DNA of 64,000 bases from Spongiactinospora rosea (GTDB lineage Bacteria > Actinomycetota > Actinomycetes > Streptosporangiales > Streptosporangiaceae), in NCBI RefSeq assembly GCF_003315795.1, contig NZ_QMEY01000001.1, forward strand, positions 682,001 through 746,000, read 5' to 3'. Position 1 is the first letter of the stretch; the number at the start of each line of letters is the position of its first letter. Positions 36,426 to 44,463 of the stretch are shown here, in pieces. The notes under the pieces are model-generated. The model worked only from the letters and a program-made list of their open reading frames with translations. It made no database searches and was not told where the DNA came from. The position numbers were made by a program, and so were the translations under genes.

Positions 36426-36457
36426 TCCGTCACCTATTCCCAGACCGGGAGGAACAT

Positions 36458-37675
36458 ATGCTTTCCGCCAGCAGTGCGCCGATCATCGAGGAGACTCTCC
36501 CCGTCGTCGGCGAGCACTTGGGCGACATTTCAGGGGTTTTCTACGACACCATGCTCGGCGAGAACCCCGACCTGCTCAACCTGTTCAGCCGGAGCGCGCA
36601 GGCGACCGGTGAGCAGAAGAGCGCGCTGGCCGGGGCGGTCGCCGCGTTCGCCAGGCACCTGGTCGGCCTCGGTCCGGACGGACCGGCCTTCGACCGGGTG
36701 GTGGAGCGCGTCGCGCAGCGGCACTGCGCGCTCGGGATCCGCCCAGAGCAGTACACGATGGTGGGAAAGTACCTGTTGAGGGCGGTCGGTACCGTGCTCG
36801 GTGACGCGGTCACCCCGGCCGTCGCCGCCGCCTGGGACGAGGTGTACTGGCTGTTCGCCACCCGGCTGATCGGGCGCGAGGCGCGCCTCTACGCCCAGGC
36901 GGGCGTGGACGGTCCCGCGCCGTGGCGGGAGTACGTCGTGGCCAGCAAGATCACCGAGGCGGACGACACGATGTCGTTCATCCTCACGCCGCAGGACGGC
37001 GGTCCCGCGCCCGATTTCGTGCCCGGGCAGTACGTCACCGTCGCCGCCGACCTGCCCGACGGCACTCGCCAGTTGCGGCAGTACTCGCTGTCGCAGGCGG
37101 CGGCCGTCGGGATGCTGCGGATCACGGTACGGCGGGTGCGCGGCAACGGCGGCGCCCCGGACGGCCTGGTCTCCGGCTTCCTGCACGACCAGGTGGACCT
37201 CGGCGACCGGCTGCTGCTCAGCCACCCGTACGGCGACCTCACCCTGCGCGCGGGCGCGTCGCCGCTGCTCCTGGTCAGCGCGGGCGTCGGGATCACGCCG
37301 ATGGCCGCCATCCTGGACCACGTCTCGCGTACTCAGCCCACGCGCGACGTCACGGCGGTGCACGCCGACCGGAACGTGGCGCGGCACGCGCTGCGCGCCG
37401 AGATGAGCGCCAACGGCTCGCGGCTGCGCTCGTTCCGCAGCCTCACCTGGTACGAGCAGAACGTCCCAGACGTATCGGACGCGCTCACCGGGTTCGTCGA
37501 CACCGATGCGATCCCGCTCACCGACGACGCGGACGTCTATCTGTGCGGTCCGGTGCCGTTCATGCAGATGGTCCGGGCCGGGCTGCACCGGCGCGGTGTG
37601 CCTGACGAGCGGATCCGGTACGAGGTGTTCGGCTCCGAGCAGTGGCGCCCCGCGCCCGTACCGGTGCCCGCATGA
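36458..37675 (+). CDS. hmp: Flavohemoglobin, nitric oxide dioxygenase
   Basis: Detoxifies nitric oxide to nitrate with O2 and NAD(P)H. The 405-residue protein has an N-terminal globin domain (residues 1-140; LFSRSAQATGEQKSALAGAVAAFA and the proximal-His region QRHCALGI). The FAD domain follows with RQYSLSQA, and the NAD domain has LLLVSAGVGITPMAAIL and VYLCGPVPFMQMV. All modules and the usual length are present. The ATG has GGGAGGAAC 5 nt upstream. It is co-transcribed with nsrR. Confidence 0.95.
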   Translation: MLSASSAPIIEETLPVVGEHLGDISGVFYDTMLGENPDLLNLFSRSAQATGEQKSALAGAVAAFARHLVGLGPDGPAFDRVVERVAQRHCALGIRPEQYTMVGKYLLRAVGTVLGDAVTPAVAAAWDEVYWLFATRLIGREARLYAQAGVDGPAPWREYVVASKITEADDTMSFILTPQDGGPAPDFVPGQYVTVAADLPDGTRQLRQYSLSQAAAVGMLRITVRRVRGNGGAPDGLVSGFLHDQVDLGDRLLLSHPYGDLTLRAGASPLLLVSAGVGITPMAAILDHVSRTQPTRDVTAVHADRNVARHALRAEMSANGSRLRSFRSLTWYEQNVPDVSDALTGFVDTDAIPLTDDADVYLCGPVPFMQMVRAGLHRRGVPDERIRYEVFGSEQWRPAPVPVPA

Positions 37676-37760
37676 CCAGGCGTCCTGCCGGGCTACCGTG
37701 CCCGGGCCGAGTCCGGTGGAGGCGCCCCTGACCTGGTCCAAGCGACCGGTTGAAAAAGGT

Positions 37761-38525
37761 TCATTGTGCGGCTGAGGCGGAACGGGCGCCTGCGGGACCA
37801 TTCGGGAGGACGGGTTTCCGGGCCGGAGTCGGGTCCTCCGGGTTCTCCGGATTGTGCGGGGCCGGGAATCCGGCGCGGCGCAGGCGCAGGCCCAGGAGGG
37901 TGAGCCAGGTCCAGGCGGTGACGATGGCGGTCCGCTGGAGTAGTCCCGCGTGGTTCACCCAGGGTTCCAGTTGGTCGAAACCGAGCTGGGAAAGGACCAG
38001 CGAGGTCGTGAACACGACGGCGGTGGCGGCGGAATAGGCCGCCCAGCCGTACCTTCTCCGCCTGGCGAAGCGGACCGCGACGACGATCCCCGCGATGGTC
38101 AGCGCCGCGAAGCCGGGGACGGCGACCGCGTCGTGCAGCAGGGCGGGCAGCCCTGAGTACTCAGGACGCAGGGCGGGGGTGCCCGCCGGGTAGCCGCTGA
38201 TCGGGTCGCCGGTGAAGACACCGGCGAGGACCATGGCGACCGCCCATACGCCGATCAGCAGCGGCGCCCAGAAACCGCCCTGCGCACGGCGCACTCCGAT
38301 GGCGAAGGCCGTGGTCAGCAGGCCGCAGACGAGGAAGTTGAGGGTCTGGGTCCAGCCGAGGTCGCCGAGGGCGAGGGAGCTGACGGGGTGGCGCATCGGG
38401 TCGTAGCCGGTGCGGGTGGCGCCTTCGATGAGGAAGGCGGCGATGAAGAGCGGGCCTGCGATCACGCCGCAGGTGAGCAGGGTACGTGCCGGTTTGCCGG
38501 TCGGTGCCGCTGGTGAGGTGCCCAT
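37761..38525 (-). CDS. DUF998 family membrane protein
   Basis: A 254-residue membrane protein with six hydrophobic helices. It has the family pattern CGVIAGPLFIAAFLIEGATRTGYDPMRHPVSSLALGDLGW near the N-terminus and GDPISGYPAGTP between helices 3 and 4. Function unknown. I chose the ATG at 38525: TACATT lies 7 nt upstream, the leaderless pattern, and is embedded in a palindrome. The C-terminus is a hydrophilic Pro/Ala tail. Confidence 0.82.
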   Translation of the reverse strand: MGTSPAAPTGKPARTLLTCGVIAGPLFIAAFLIEGATRTGYDPMRHPVSSLALGDLGWTQTLNFLVCGLLTTAFAIGVRRAQGGFWAPLLIGVWAVAMVLAGVFTGDPISGYPAGTPALRPEYSGLPALLHDAVAVPGFAALTIAGIVVAVRFARRRRYGWAAYSAATAVVFTTSLVLSQLGFDQLEPWVNHAGLLQRTAIVTAWTWLTLLGLRLRRAGFPAPHNPENPEDPTPARKPVLPNGPAGARSASAAQ

Positions 38526-38529
38526 GGGT

Positions 38530-38575
38530 GTCAATGTAGGTTGACGCGGCGGCTCACGTCAACCCGGGTTGACGT
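38530..38575. promoter_or_regulatory. Paired palindromic operators of the DUF998 gene
   Basis: Two copies of GTCAA-N6-TTGAC: 38530-38545 and 38558-38573. The second is the core of a perfect 20-bp palindrome, ACGTCAACCCGGGTTGACGT (38556-38575). Centres are 28 bp apart. The first copy covers the putative -10 box, so binding would repress. A TetR- or MarR-size dimer would fit, but no such gene lies next to it. Confidence 0.65.
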
Positions 38576-38653
38576 TGGTCCCGGGGCTGCCGGGCGGCGT
38601 GCGTACTGTCGCCGCCCTGGCGGCTCCGGCCCTGCGGGCTTCCTGGGGGTACG

Positions 38654-39151
38654 TCAGGGGGCCGCGGTCGCCGGGGACGGACGGCGGGCGGTGATTCCGG
38701 CCGCCCACAGTGCGACGCCGATGTAGAGGATCTGCTCGGGGATGCGCTGCCACAAGGGTGTGGCGGGCTCGCCCGCGAGGGGCACGTCGGCCAGGGCGGC
38801 GTGGATGTTGGCCGGGAGCATGAGTACGAACAGCAGGGCCAGGCAGATGCCGGCGGCGCGGCGGGTGGCGGGGAGCAGGAGGCCGGCCGCGCCGGCCAGT
38901 TCCAGGACGCCGGTCGCGTAGACCATCAGGGCCGGGAACGGGATGAACGGCGGGACCATGGCCACCATGTCCGCGTGATTCGGCATGAAGGTGGCGGTCG
39001 GCGGGGCGAAGTGGGCGCTTGCCGTGAGCAGCAGCATGACGGCCAGGCCGTGCCCGGCGCTCACCCGCCAGGTGGCGAAGCGGGCCACGCCGAATGCCGC
39101 GCCCAGCAGGCGGAAGAACAGGGTGGCGATGACGAGAACGATCACGGTCAT
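38654..39151 (-). CDS. DoxX family membrane protein
   Basis: A 165-residue protein with four hydrophobic helices and the DoxX signature FMPNHADMVAMVPPFIPFPALMVYATGVLELAGAAGLLLP. DoxX-like proteins are linked to redox or stress responses, mostly without known activity. The ATG has AAGGAGG 8 nt upstream. The promoter region is filled by two palindromic sites, so it is probably repressor-controlled. It is divergent from the CDF exporter gene. Confidence 0.85.
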   Translation of the reverse strand: MTVIVLVIATLFFRLLGAAFGVARFATWRVSAGHGLAVMLLLTASAHFAPPTATFMPNHADMVAMVPPFIPFPALMVYATGVLELAGAAGLLLPATRRAAGICLALLFVLMLPANIHAALADVPLAGEPATPLWQRIPEQILYIGVALWAAGITARRPSPATAAP

Positions 39152-39165
39152 TGGATTCGACCTCC

Positions 39166-39210
39166 TTGGATAGTGATACTACCCAATATTGGATAGGATG
39201 GCTATCCAAT
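39166..39210. promoter_or_regulatory. Tandem palindromic operators upstream of the DoxX gene
   Basis: TTGGATAG-N5-CTACCCAA at 39166-39186 and TTGGATAG-N5-CTATCCAA at 39189-39209, the second perfect and extended to ATTGGATAG...CTATCCAAT. Four half-sites in 45 bp also allow a third overlapping palindrome centred at 39187. On the DoxX strand TAGTAT within this stretch could be the -10 box. The layout suggests cooperative binding by two repressor dimers, for example of MarR, HxlR or TetR type. Confidence 0.65.
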
Positions 39211-39308
39211 AGATAGGCGGGTGGACGAGGCTGCGAAGTGCTTGCAGGAGCAGTAGGCACGTTGGTGTTGACGTGCTGCAATGCGGTTTTCGCGGCATCC
39301 TCGGTGGT

Positions 39309-40385
39309 ATGAGCCGCACACCTCCCACACACGGCCATGGTCATGAGCACGGTCACGGTCACGGACATGAGCACGGTCACGGACATCAGCACGGACACGG
39401 TTCGCGCGGGCGCGTCTGGGCGCGGATCAGGCACGCGCTTCGCCCGCACAGTCATGAGGCGGCGGACAAGGTGGACGCCGCCATGGAGACCAGCGCCGAG
39501 GGCCTGCGGGCGCTGTGGATCTCGCTCGCCGTCCTCGGCTTCACCGCCGTGGTGCAGGCGGCGGTCGTGGCGGTGTCCGGTTCGGTGGCGCTGCTCGGCG
39601 ACACCATGCACAACGCCGCCGACGCGCTGACCGCAGTACCGCTGGCGATCGCGTTCCTGCTGGGCCGCAGGGCGCCGACCCGGCGCTACACGTACGGCTA
39701 CGGGCGTGCCGAAGACCTGGCCGGGGTCGTCATCGTGCTGGTCATCGCGGCGTCGGCGGCGCTCGCGGCGTACGAGGCGGTGGACCGGCTCGTGCATCCG
39801 CGTCCGGTGTCGAACCTGCTCGCGGTGGCGGGCGCCGCCGTGGTCGGCTTCGTGGGCAACCAGTGGGTCGCGCAGTACCGGATCAGGGTGGGGCGGAAGA
39901 TCGGTTCGGCGGCCCTGGTGGCGGACGGCCTGCACGCGCGTACGGACGCACTGACCTCGCTGGCCGTCCTGGCCGCGGCGGGAGGGGCGGCGGCCGGGTG
40001 GCGCTGGGCCGATCCGGTCGTCGGGCTGCTGATCGCGGTCGTGATCCTCGCGGTGTTGCGCCAGGCGGCGCGCGAGGTCGGCCGCCGGCTGATGGACGCC
40101 GTGGACCCCGCGCTGGTGGACCAGGCCGAGGCCGCGTTGCGGGCCACGCCGGGGGTGCTCGACGTGGGGGAGATCCGGTTGCGGTGGATCGGCCACCGGC
40201 TCCGCGCCGAGTGCGCCGTGGTGGTGGACGCGGACGCGACCGTCCTACAGGCCCATGGGGTCGCGGTGAACGTGGAACACGCGCTGCTGCACGCGATCCC
40301 GCGCCTGGCGGCGGCGCACGTCCACGCCGATCCGTACGCGCCCGAAGGCGTCGACCATCACCTCATCCTGGCCGCCCACCGCTGA
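39309..40385 (+). CDS. Cation diffusion facilitator (CDF) transporter with His-rich N-terminus
   Basis: A 358-residue divalent-metal exporter, probably Zn or Co. A His-rich N-terminus (13 His in the first 40 residues, HGHGHE-type repeats) is followed by six helices. The two metal-site motifs are LLGDTMHNAADALTAVP in TM2 and LVADGLHARTDALTSLAV in TM5; the first has the H-x3-D pattern of Zn-type exporters. The C-terminal cytoplasmic domain (about residues 255-358) is present. I chose the ATG at 39309; an in-frame start at 39273 has no ribosome site. It is divergent from the DoxX gene. Confidence 0.9.
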   Translation: MSRTPPTHGHGHEHGHGHGHEHGHGHQHGHGSRGRVWARIRHALRPHSHEAADKVDAAMETSAEGLRALWISLAVLGFTAVVQAAVVAVSGSVALLGDTMHNAADALTAVPLAIAFLLGRRAPTRRYTYGYGRAEDLAGVVIVLVIAASAALAAYEAVDRLVHPRPVSNLLAVAGAAVVGFVGNQWVAQYRIRVGRKIGSAALVADGLHARTDALTSLAVLAAAGGAAAGWRWADPVVGLLIAVVILAVLRQAAREVGRRLMDAVDPALVDQAEAALRATPGVLDVGEIRLRWIGHRLRAECAVVVDADATVLQAHGVAVNVEHALLHAIPRLAAAHVHADPYAPEGVDHHLILAAHR

Positions 40386-40393
40386 GAATCGGC

Positions 40394-40972
40394 TCACTGC
40401 GCGGCCGGCAGCTTCGCGAGGTCGGCCGCGACCGCTGCCTCGACCCCGTGCAACTGGTGTCCGCCTTCGTCGAAGGCGGACGTCGTGGCCTGGGGAAGCA
40501 GCTCGGCGTAAAGACCGAGATGGGCGAAGGGGACCACCTCATCGTCGCGGCAGTGGTAGACGTGGATCGGCGTCTCTTGCGGGAGCCTGGCGGCGGTGTC
40601 GTGCGGCGGCTCGAACTGCTCGCCGCCGTCGTAGCGCCAGCCGTCGCCGCCCCACATCGGCGCGGCCATCAGCACCAGGGCGGCGATCGGCCGCGGCGGC
40701 TCGATCTCGGCCAGGCACTTCACCAGGACCGACCCGCCGAGCGAGTGGCCGATCAGGACCAGCGGACCGGACATCGAGGCCATCTCCTCGATGATCCGCT
40801 GCTTCCACTTCGCGTGGTCGGGCTCGTGCTCGTCGGGCATGGCGGGATAGTGGATCTCGTGCCCGGGGCCGAGCGCCTGTCTCAGCCGCGCGACCAGCTC
40901 TCCGTCCGCCGCATGGGCCCCCTGCCCGGCCCCATGGACGAACAACGTCTGCTGCCCTTCCACCTGTGCCAC
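40394..40972 (-). CDS. Alpha/beta hydrolase
   Basis: A 192-residue serine hydrolase. It has LFVHGAGQGAH at the N-terminus, the nucleophile elbow LIGHSLGGSVLVK with the active-site Ser, the Asp in HCRDDEVVPFAH and the His in EGGHQLHG, so the triad is complete. The start is GTG at 40972 next to a GAGGGGG site; a GTG three codons later is an alternative. Substrate unknown. It converges on the CDF gene with an 8-bp gap. Confidence 0.83.
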   Translation of the reverse strand: MAQVEGQQTLFVHGAGQGAHAADGELVARLRQALGPGHEIHYPAMPDEHEPDHAKWKQRIIEEMASMSGPLVLIGHSLGGSVLVKCLAEIEPPRPIAALVLMAAPMWGGDGWRYDGGEQFEPPHDTAARLPQETPIHVYHCRDDEVVPFAHLGLYAELLPQATTSAFDEGGHQLHGVEAAVAADLAKLPAAQ

Positions 40973-41037
40973 CCCCCTCAGCCAAGGAATCTCACGCTAG
41001 CAAGGCGGTCCGACAGAATTCGCGTACGCTCGTGACG

Positions 41038-41589
41038 ATGGCCGGTGGAGATCTCTACGTGATCGTGTGCGCCGCGGGCCCGGCGGCGGAGGCCGGGCGG
41101 CTGGTCGGCATGGCGCAGCGGCGGGGGTGGGGGGTTCAGGTCGTCGCGACGCCGTCGGCGGTGGATTTCCTGGACGTCGCGGCGCTGGAGCGGCAGACCA
41201 GTCGGCCGGTCCGCACCCGTTACCGCAGGCCCGACGAACCGAAACCGCCCAGACCGGGCGCGATCATCGTGGCTCCCGCGACGTTCAACACGGTGAACAA
41301 GTTCGCGCTCGGGATCGCCGACACCTACGCGCTCGGCCTGCTCGCCGAAGCCCCTGGGCTGGGGATTCCGGTGGTGCTGATGCCGTACCTCAACGCGGCC
41401 CTCGCCGCACGCCCGCCGTTCCGCCGGGCGCTGGAGGCGCTGCGCGAGGAGGGGGTCCGGGTGCTGTTCGAGCCGCATCCGGCGGGCGCGGGGGACGACG
41501 AGGCGGCGGCCTTCCCATGGGACCTCGCCCTCACCGCACTCGACGGACTCACCGCCCGGCGTCCCTCGGCCTTGCCCGGCGACGTCTAG
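41038..41589 (+). CDS. Flavoprotein (PPC decarboxylase-like family)
   Basis: A 183-residue FMN-binding-type protein of the phosphopantothenoylcysteine decarboxylase/flavoprotein family. It has DLYVIVCAAGPAAEAGRLV at the start and GAIIVAPATFNTVNKFALGIADTYAL in the middle, the family's PATANT-like motif. It lacks a DfpB/synthetase half, so it is not CoaBC. I chose the ATG at 41038, with TACGCT 7 nt upstream (leaderless pattern); the open frame to 40966 crosses the neighbouring gene's start. Substrate unknown. Confidence 0.83.
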   Translation: MAGGDLYVIVCAAGPAAEAGRLVGMAQRRGWGVQVVATPSAVDFLDVAALERQTSRPVRTRYRRPDEPKPPRPGAIIVAPATFNTVNKFALGIADTYALGLLAEAPGLGIPVVLMPYLNAALAARPPFRRALEALREEGVRVLFEPHPAGAGDDEAAAFPWDLALTALDGLTARRPSALPGDV

Positions 41590-41632
41590 CGTCCACATGT
41601 CGCGCACGACCAACTGCCGGGAGTTGTCTGGG

Positions 41633-41803
41633 TCAGGTGGGGATGGTGGTGGTGATGGTGTCGAAGGGGGCGGCTGATTTGATCAACCAGCTTCCGCAGG
41701 AGCACCGCAGGTAGAAGATCACCCCCTCGGAGGTGAGGTGGCTGGAGATCAGGCGCTGGGCTCCTGGATCGTGGACCCCTTCCCGGCAGGTTCGGTGGCT
41801 CAT
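41633..41803 (-). CDS. Small protein with C-x-C motif
   Basis: A 56-residue protein starting at the ATG at 41803: MSHRTCREGVHDPGAQRL, then EGVIFYLRCSCGSWLIKS. Three Cys and a compact hydrophobic strand suggest a small metal-binding or ribbon-like fold. It is divergent from the CGNR gene, with start codons only 25 bp apart. No ribosome site is visible; CATCCT lies 6 nt before the ATG. I do not recognise a named family, and it may be chance. Confidence 0.5.
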   Translation of the reverse strand: MSHRTCREGVHDPGAQRLISSHLTSEGVIFYLRCSCGSWLIKSAAPFDTITTTIPT

Positions 41804-41828
41804 GGTGTCAGGATGATGTAATGCCCTT

Positions 41829-42353
41829 ATGCAATTCAACGCTTACGGAGGCCATGGCGCCGCGCTGGCCGCAGCGCTCGTCAACTTCCGTGATCATCGG
41901 CTTGAGGCGTTGGAGGAGCTGCTGGCCGCGTACGAGATCGGGCGGCCGAAGTTGGTGGCCGCGCACGCGGACGGGCTGTACGCCTGGGCCGAGCGGATTC
42001 GGCCGATCTTCGGTGAGCAGGACAAGGATCAGCAGGTCGCGCTGATCAACGGCCTGCTGGCGGCGGCCGCCTCGCGGCCCTACGTCAGCACCCACGACGG
42101 CCTGCCGCCGCATCTGCACTACGTGTCCGACGAGGCAGACCTCGGTTCCCGCGTCCGTGCGGTCACCGCCGGCGGCCTCGCGATCGCGGCCACCTTCTCC
42201 GACGGCTCTCGCCTCGGCCGGTGTGAGCGTCCCGGCTGCGCCGTCGTCTTCGTGGACACCTCGCGTAACGGCCGCCGCCGGTTCTGCTCCCCGCAGTGCG
42301 CCAACCGCTTCAACGTCGCCGCGCACCGCGCCCGCCGGCACGGCGAACGCTGA
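41829..42353 (+). CDS. CGNR zinc finger domain protein
   Basis: A 174-residue putative regulator. The N-terminal 120 residues form the ABATE-type domain (ALAAALVNFRDHRLEALEELLAAYEI...), and the C-terminus is the CGNR zinc finger: RCERPGCAVVFVDTSRNGRRRFCSPQCANRFNVAAHRAR, with four Cys. This family is widespread in actinobacteria and thought to be stress-induced transcription regulators. TGTAAT lies 6 nt before the ATG and no ribosome site is seen, so the start may be leaderless. Confidence 0.88.
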   Translation: MQFNAYGGHGAALAAALVNFRDHRLEALEELLAAYEIGRPKLVAAHADGLYAWAERIRPIFGEQDKDQQVALINGLLAAAASRPYVSTHDGLPPHLHYVSDEADLGSRVRAVTAGGLAIAATFSDGSRLGRCERPGCAVVFVDTSRNGRRRFCSPQCANRFNVAAHRARRHGER

Positions 42354-42476
42354 CTGTACGCAGATTCGCGTACGGCGAGAGCCGCGTTCCGGCGGATGCC
42401 CCGGACGCCCCCCGCTGGCGAGAATCGCCGCTGTGATTACCGCAGCCCGTAACCATCCGTACGCCCGGCGGCCGTC

Positions 42477-43787
42477 GTGCTGAGCGTGATCGCCCGTGCG
42501 TTCCGCACGCCCGAGTTGCGGGGCAAGCTCCTGTTCACGCTGGGCATGATCGTGTTGTTCCGGTTCGGGCAGATCCTGCCCGCCCCCGGGGTGCACGTCC
42601 AGAACGTCACCGCCTGCCTGACGCAGGCCCGTACGGGCTCGTCGCGGACCGTGCTGGACATGATCCAGTTCTTCAGCGGCGGCGGAATGCTCCGGCTCTC
42701 GGTCTTCGCGCTCGGCATCGTGCCGTACATCACGGCCAGCATCCTGATCCAGCTCCTCGCCGTGGTGATCCCCCGGATGGCGGCGCTGCGCAAGGAGGGG
42801 CAGGCGGGTACGGCCAAGGTCACGCAGTACACCCGCTATCTCACGGTCGGGCTCGCCGTACTGAACGCCACCGCGATCGTCGCGATGGCGCGTTCCGGGC
42901 AGATCTTCGCCTCCTGTGACCGTCCGCTGCTGACCGGTGATGACATGCTCACCGTCGGCACCCTGGTGGCCACGATCACGGCGGGCGCGGTGCTGGTCAT
43001 GTGGATGGGGGAGCTGGTCACCGCGCGCGGGGTCGGCAACGGCATGTCGATCCTGATCTTCACGCAGGTGGTCGCGGTCTTCCCGTCCTACCTGGCCACG
43101 ATCATGCGGCAGAACCCGCTCGCCTTCGCGCTGATCATGGTGCTGGGCGTCTTTCTGGTCGCCGCCGTCGTGTTCGTGGAGCAGGGGCAGCGGCGCGTCG
43201 CCGTGCGGTACGCCAATCGCATGGTGGGCCGCAGGGTGTACGGCGGTACGTCCACGTACATCCCGATCAAGGTGAACCAGGCCGGTATCGTCCCGGTCAT
43301 CTTCACCTCGTCCCTGCTGATGCTGCCGCAGCTCGCGCTGTCCTTCCCGGCCGTGCAGTCCAGCCCGGCCGCCGCCTGGCTGACCCGGTACCTCGTCTCC
43401 GGTGACCATCCGGTCTACGTCATCACGTACTTCGCGCTGATCGTTGGCTTCGCCTTCTTCTACGTTTCGATCACCTTCGATCCGGTGGAGATCGCCGGCA
43501 ACCTGCGTACGTACGGCGGGTTCGTGCCGGGCATCCGGCCGGGGCGGCCGACGGCCGAGTACCTGAACTACCTGCTCAACCGGCTGACCGCGCCCGGAGC
43601 CGTCTATCTCGGGGTGCTGTCGTTGATCCCGATCGTGGCGTTCGTCCTGCTTCGGGATCCGGCCACCCAGCAGAACTTCCCGTTCGGCGGCGCGAGCATC
43701 CTGATCATGGTGGGCGTGGGGCTGGAGACCGTCAAACAGATCGAAAGCCAGCTCCAGCAGCGCAACTACGAGGGCTTCCTCCGCTGA
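42477..43787 (+). CDS. secY: Protein translocase subunit SecY (stand-alone copy)
   Basis: Central pore subunit of the Sec translocase, 436 residues and ten helices. It has FRFGQILPAPGV in the first loop, LGIVPYITASILIQLL (plug/TM2b region), TPELRGKLLFTLGMIVLFR at the N-terminus, and IPIKVNQAGIVPVIF, which is the conserved TM7 segment. Start GTG at 42477. In most actinobacteria secY lies between ribosomal-protein genes and adk; here it stands alone beside a CGNR gene and a two-component pair, so this is probably a second, accessory copy. Whether a housekeeping copy exists elsewhere cannot be seen. Confidence 0.92.
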   Translation: MLSVIARAFRTPELRGKLLFTLGMIVLFRFGQILPAPGVHVQNVTACLTQARTGSSRTVLDMIQFFSGGGMLRLSVFALGIVPYITASILIQLLAVVIPRMAALRKEGQAGTAKVTQYTRYLTVGLAVLNATAIVAMARSGQIFASCDRPLLTGDDMLTVGTLVATITAGAVLVMWMGELVTARGVGNGMSILIFTQVVAVFPSYLATIMRQNPLAFALIMVLGVFLVAAVVFVEQGQRRVAVRYANRMVGRRVYGGTSTYIPIKVNQAGIVPVIFTSSLLMLPQLALSFPAVQSSPAAAWLTRYLVSGDHPVYVITYFALIVGFAFFYVSITFDPVEIAGNLRTYGGFVPGIRPGRPTAEYLNYLLNRLTAPGAVYLGVLSLIPIVAFVLLRDPATQQNFPFGGASILIMVGVGLETVKQIESQLQQRNYEGFLR

Positions 43788-43800
43788 CGCACAGGGCGGG

Positions 43801-44463
43801 TCAGCCGGGGATCGTCAGGCCCGCCCGCATCGCGAACACCACGAGCTGGGCGCGGTCGCGGGCGTGCAGCTTGACCATGGCCCGGCTCACGTGGGTGCGT
43901 ACCGTGTCACGGCTGAGCACCAGCTCCCTGGCGATCTCCTCGTTGGACCTGCCGGTGGCCACCCAGGCGACCATCTCGCGTTCGCGCGGGGTCAGTTCGT
44001 CCAGGCCCGCGACGGCGGGGCCGATCCCGTCGGCCAGGTGGCGGCCGAACATGCCGATCACCCGCCTGGTCACCGAGGGGGAGAGCAGCGCCTCGCCCGC
44101 CGCGACGACCCTGACGGCGTGCGCCAGCTCCTCCGGCGCGCGCTCCTTCAGGATGAAACCGCCCGCGCCCGCCTGCAGCGACTCGAACACGTAGCGGTCG
44201 ATCTCGAAGGTGGTCACCACGATGACCCGTACGTCGCGCAGGCCGGGGTCGGTGGCGATGGCCTTGAGCGTGGCGACGCCGTCCATGCCGGGCATCCGGA
44301 TGTCCAGCAGCAGGACGTCGGGGCGGGTACGGCGGAGCAGGTCGAGCGCGGCCGCGCCGTCGGCCGCCTCGCCGACCAGTTCCAGGTCGGCCTCGCGTTC
44401 GATGAGGACCCGCAGGCCCATCCGGACCACGGCCTCGTCGTCGGCCAGCGCGACCCTGATCAT
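43801..44463 (-). CDS. NarL/FixJ-type response regulator
   Basis: A 220-residue response regulator. The receiver domain has ADDEAV near residue 7, the phospho-acceptor Asp in VLLLDIRMPGMDG, Thr in VVTTFE and Lys in FILKERAPEEL. The C-terminal LuxR helix-turn-helix is LTPREREMVAWVATGRSNEEIARELVLSRDTVRTHVSRAM. The ATG overlaps the kinase stop (ATGA), so kinase and regulator are coupled. Target genes are not evident. Confidence 0.93.
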   Translation of the reverse strand: MIRVALADDEAVVRMGLRVLIEREADLELVGEAADGAAALDLLRRTRPDVLLLDIRMPGMDGVATLKAIATDPGLRDVRVIVVTTFEIDRYVFESLQAGAGGFILKERAPEELAHAVRVVAAGEALLSPSVTRRVIGMFGRHLADGIGPAVAGLDELTPREREMVAWVATGRSNEEIARELVLSRDTVRTHVSRAMVKLHARDRAQLVVFAMRAGLTIPG

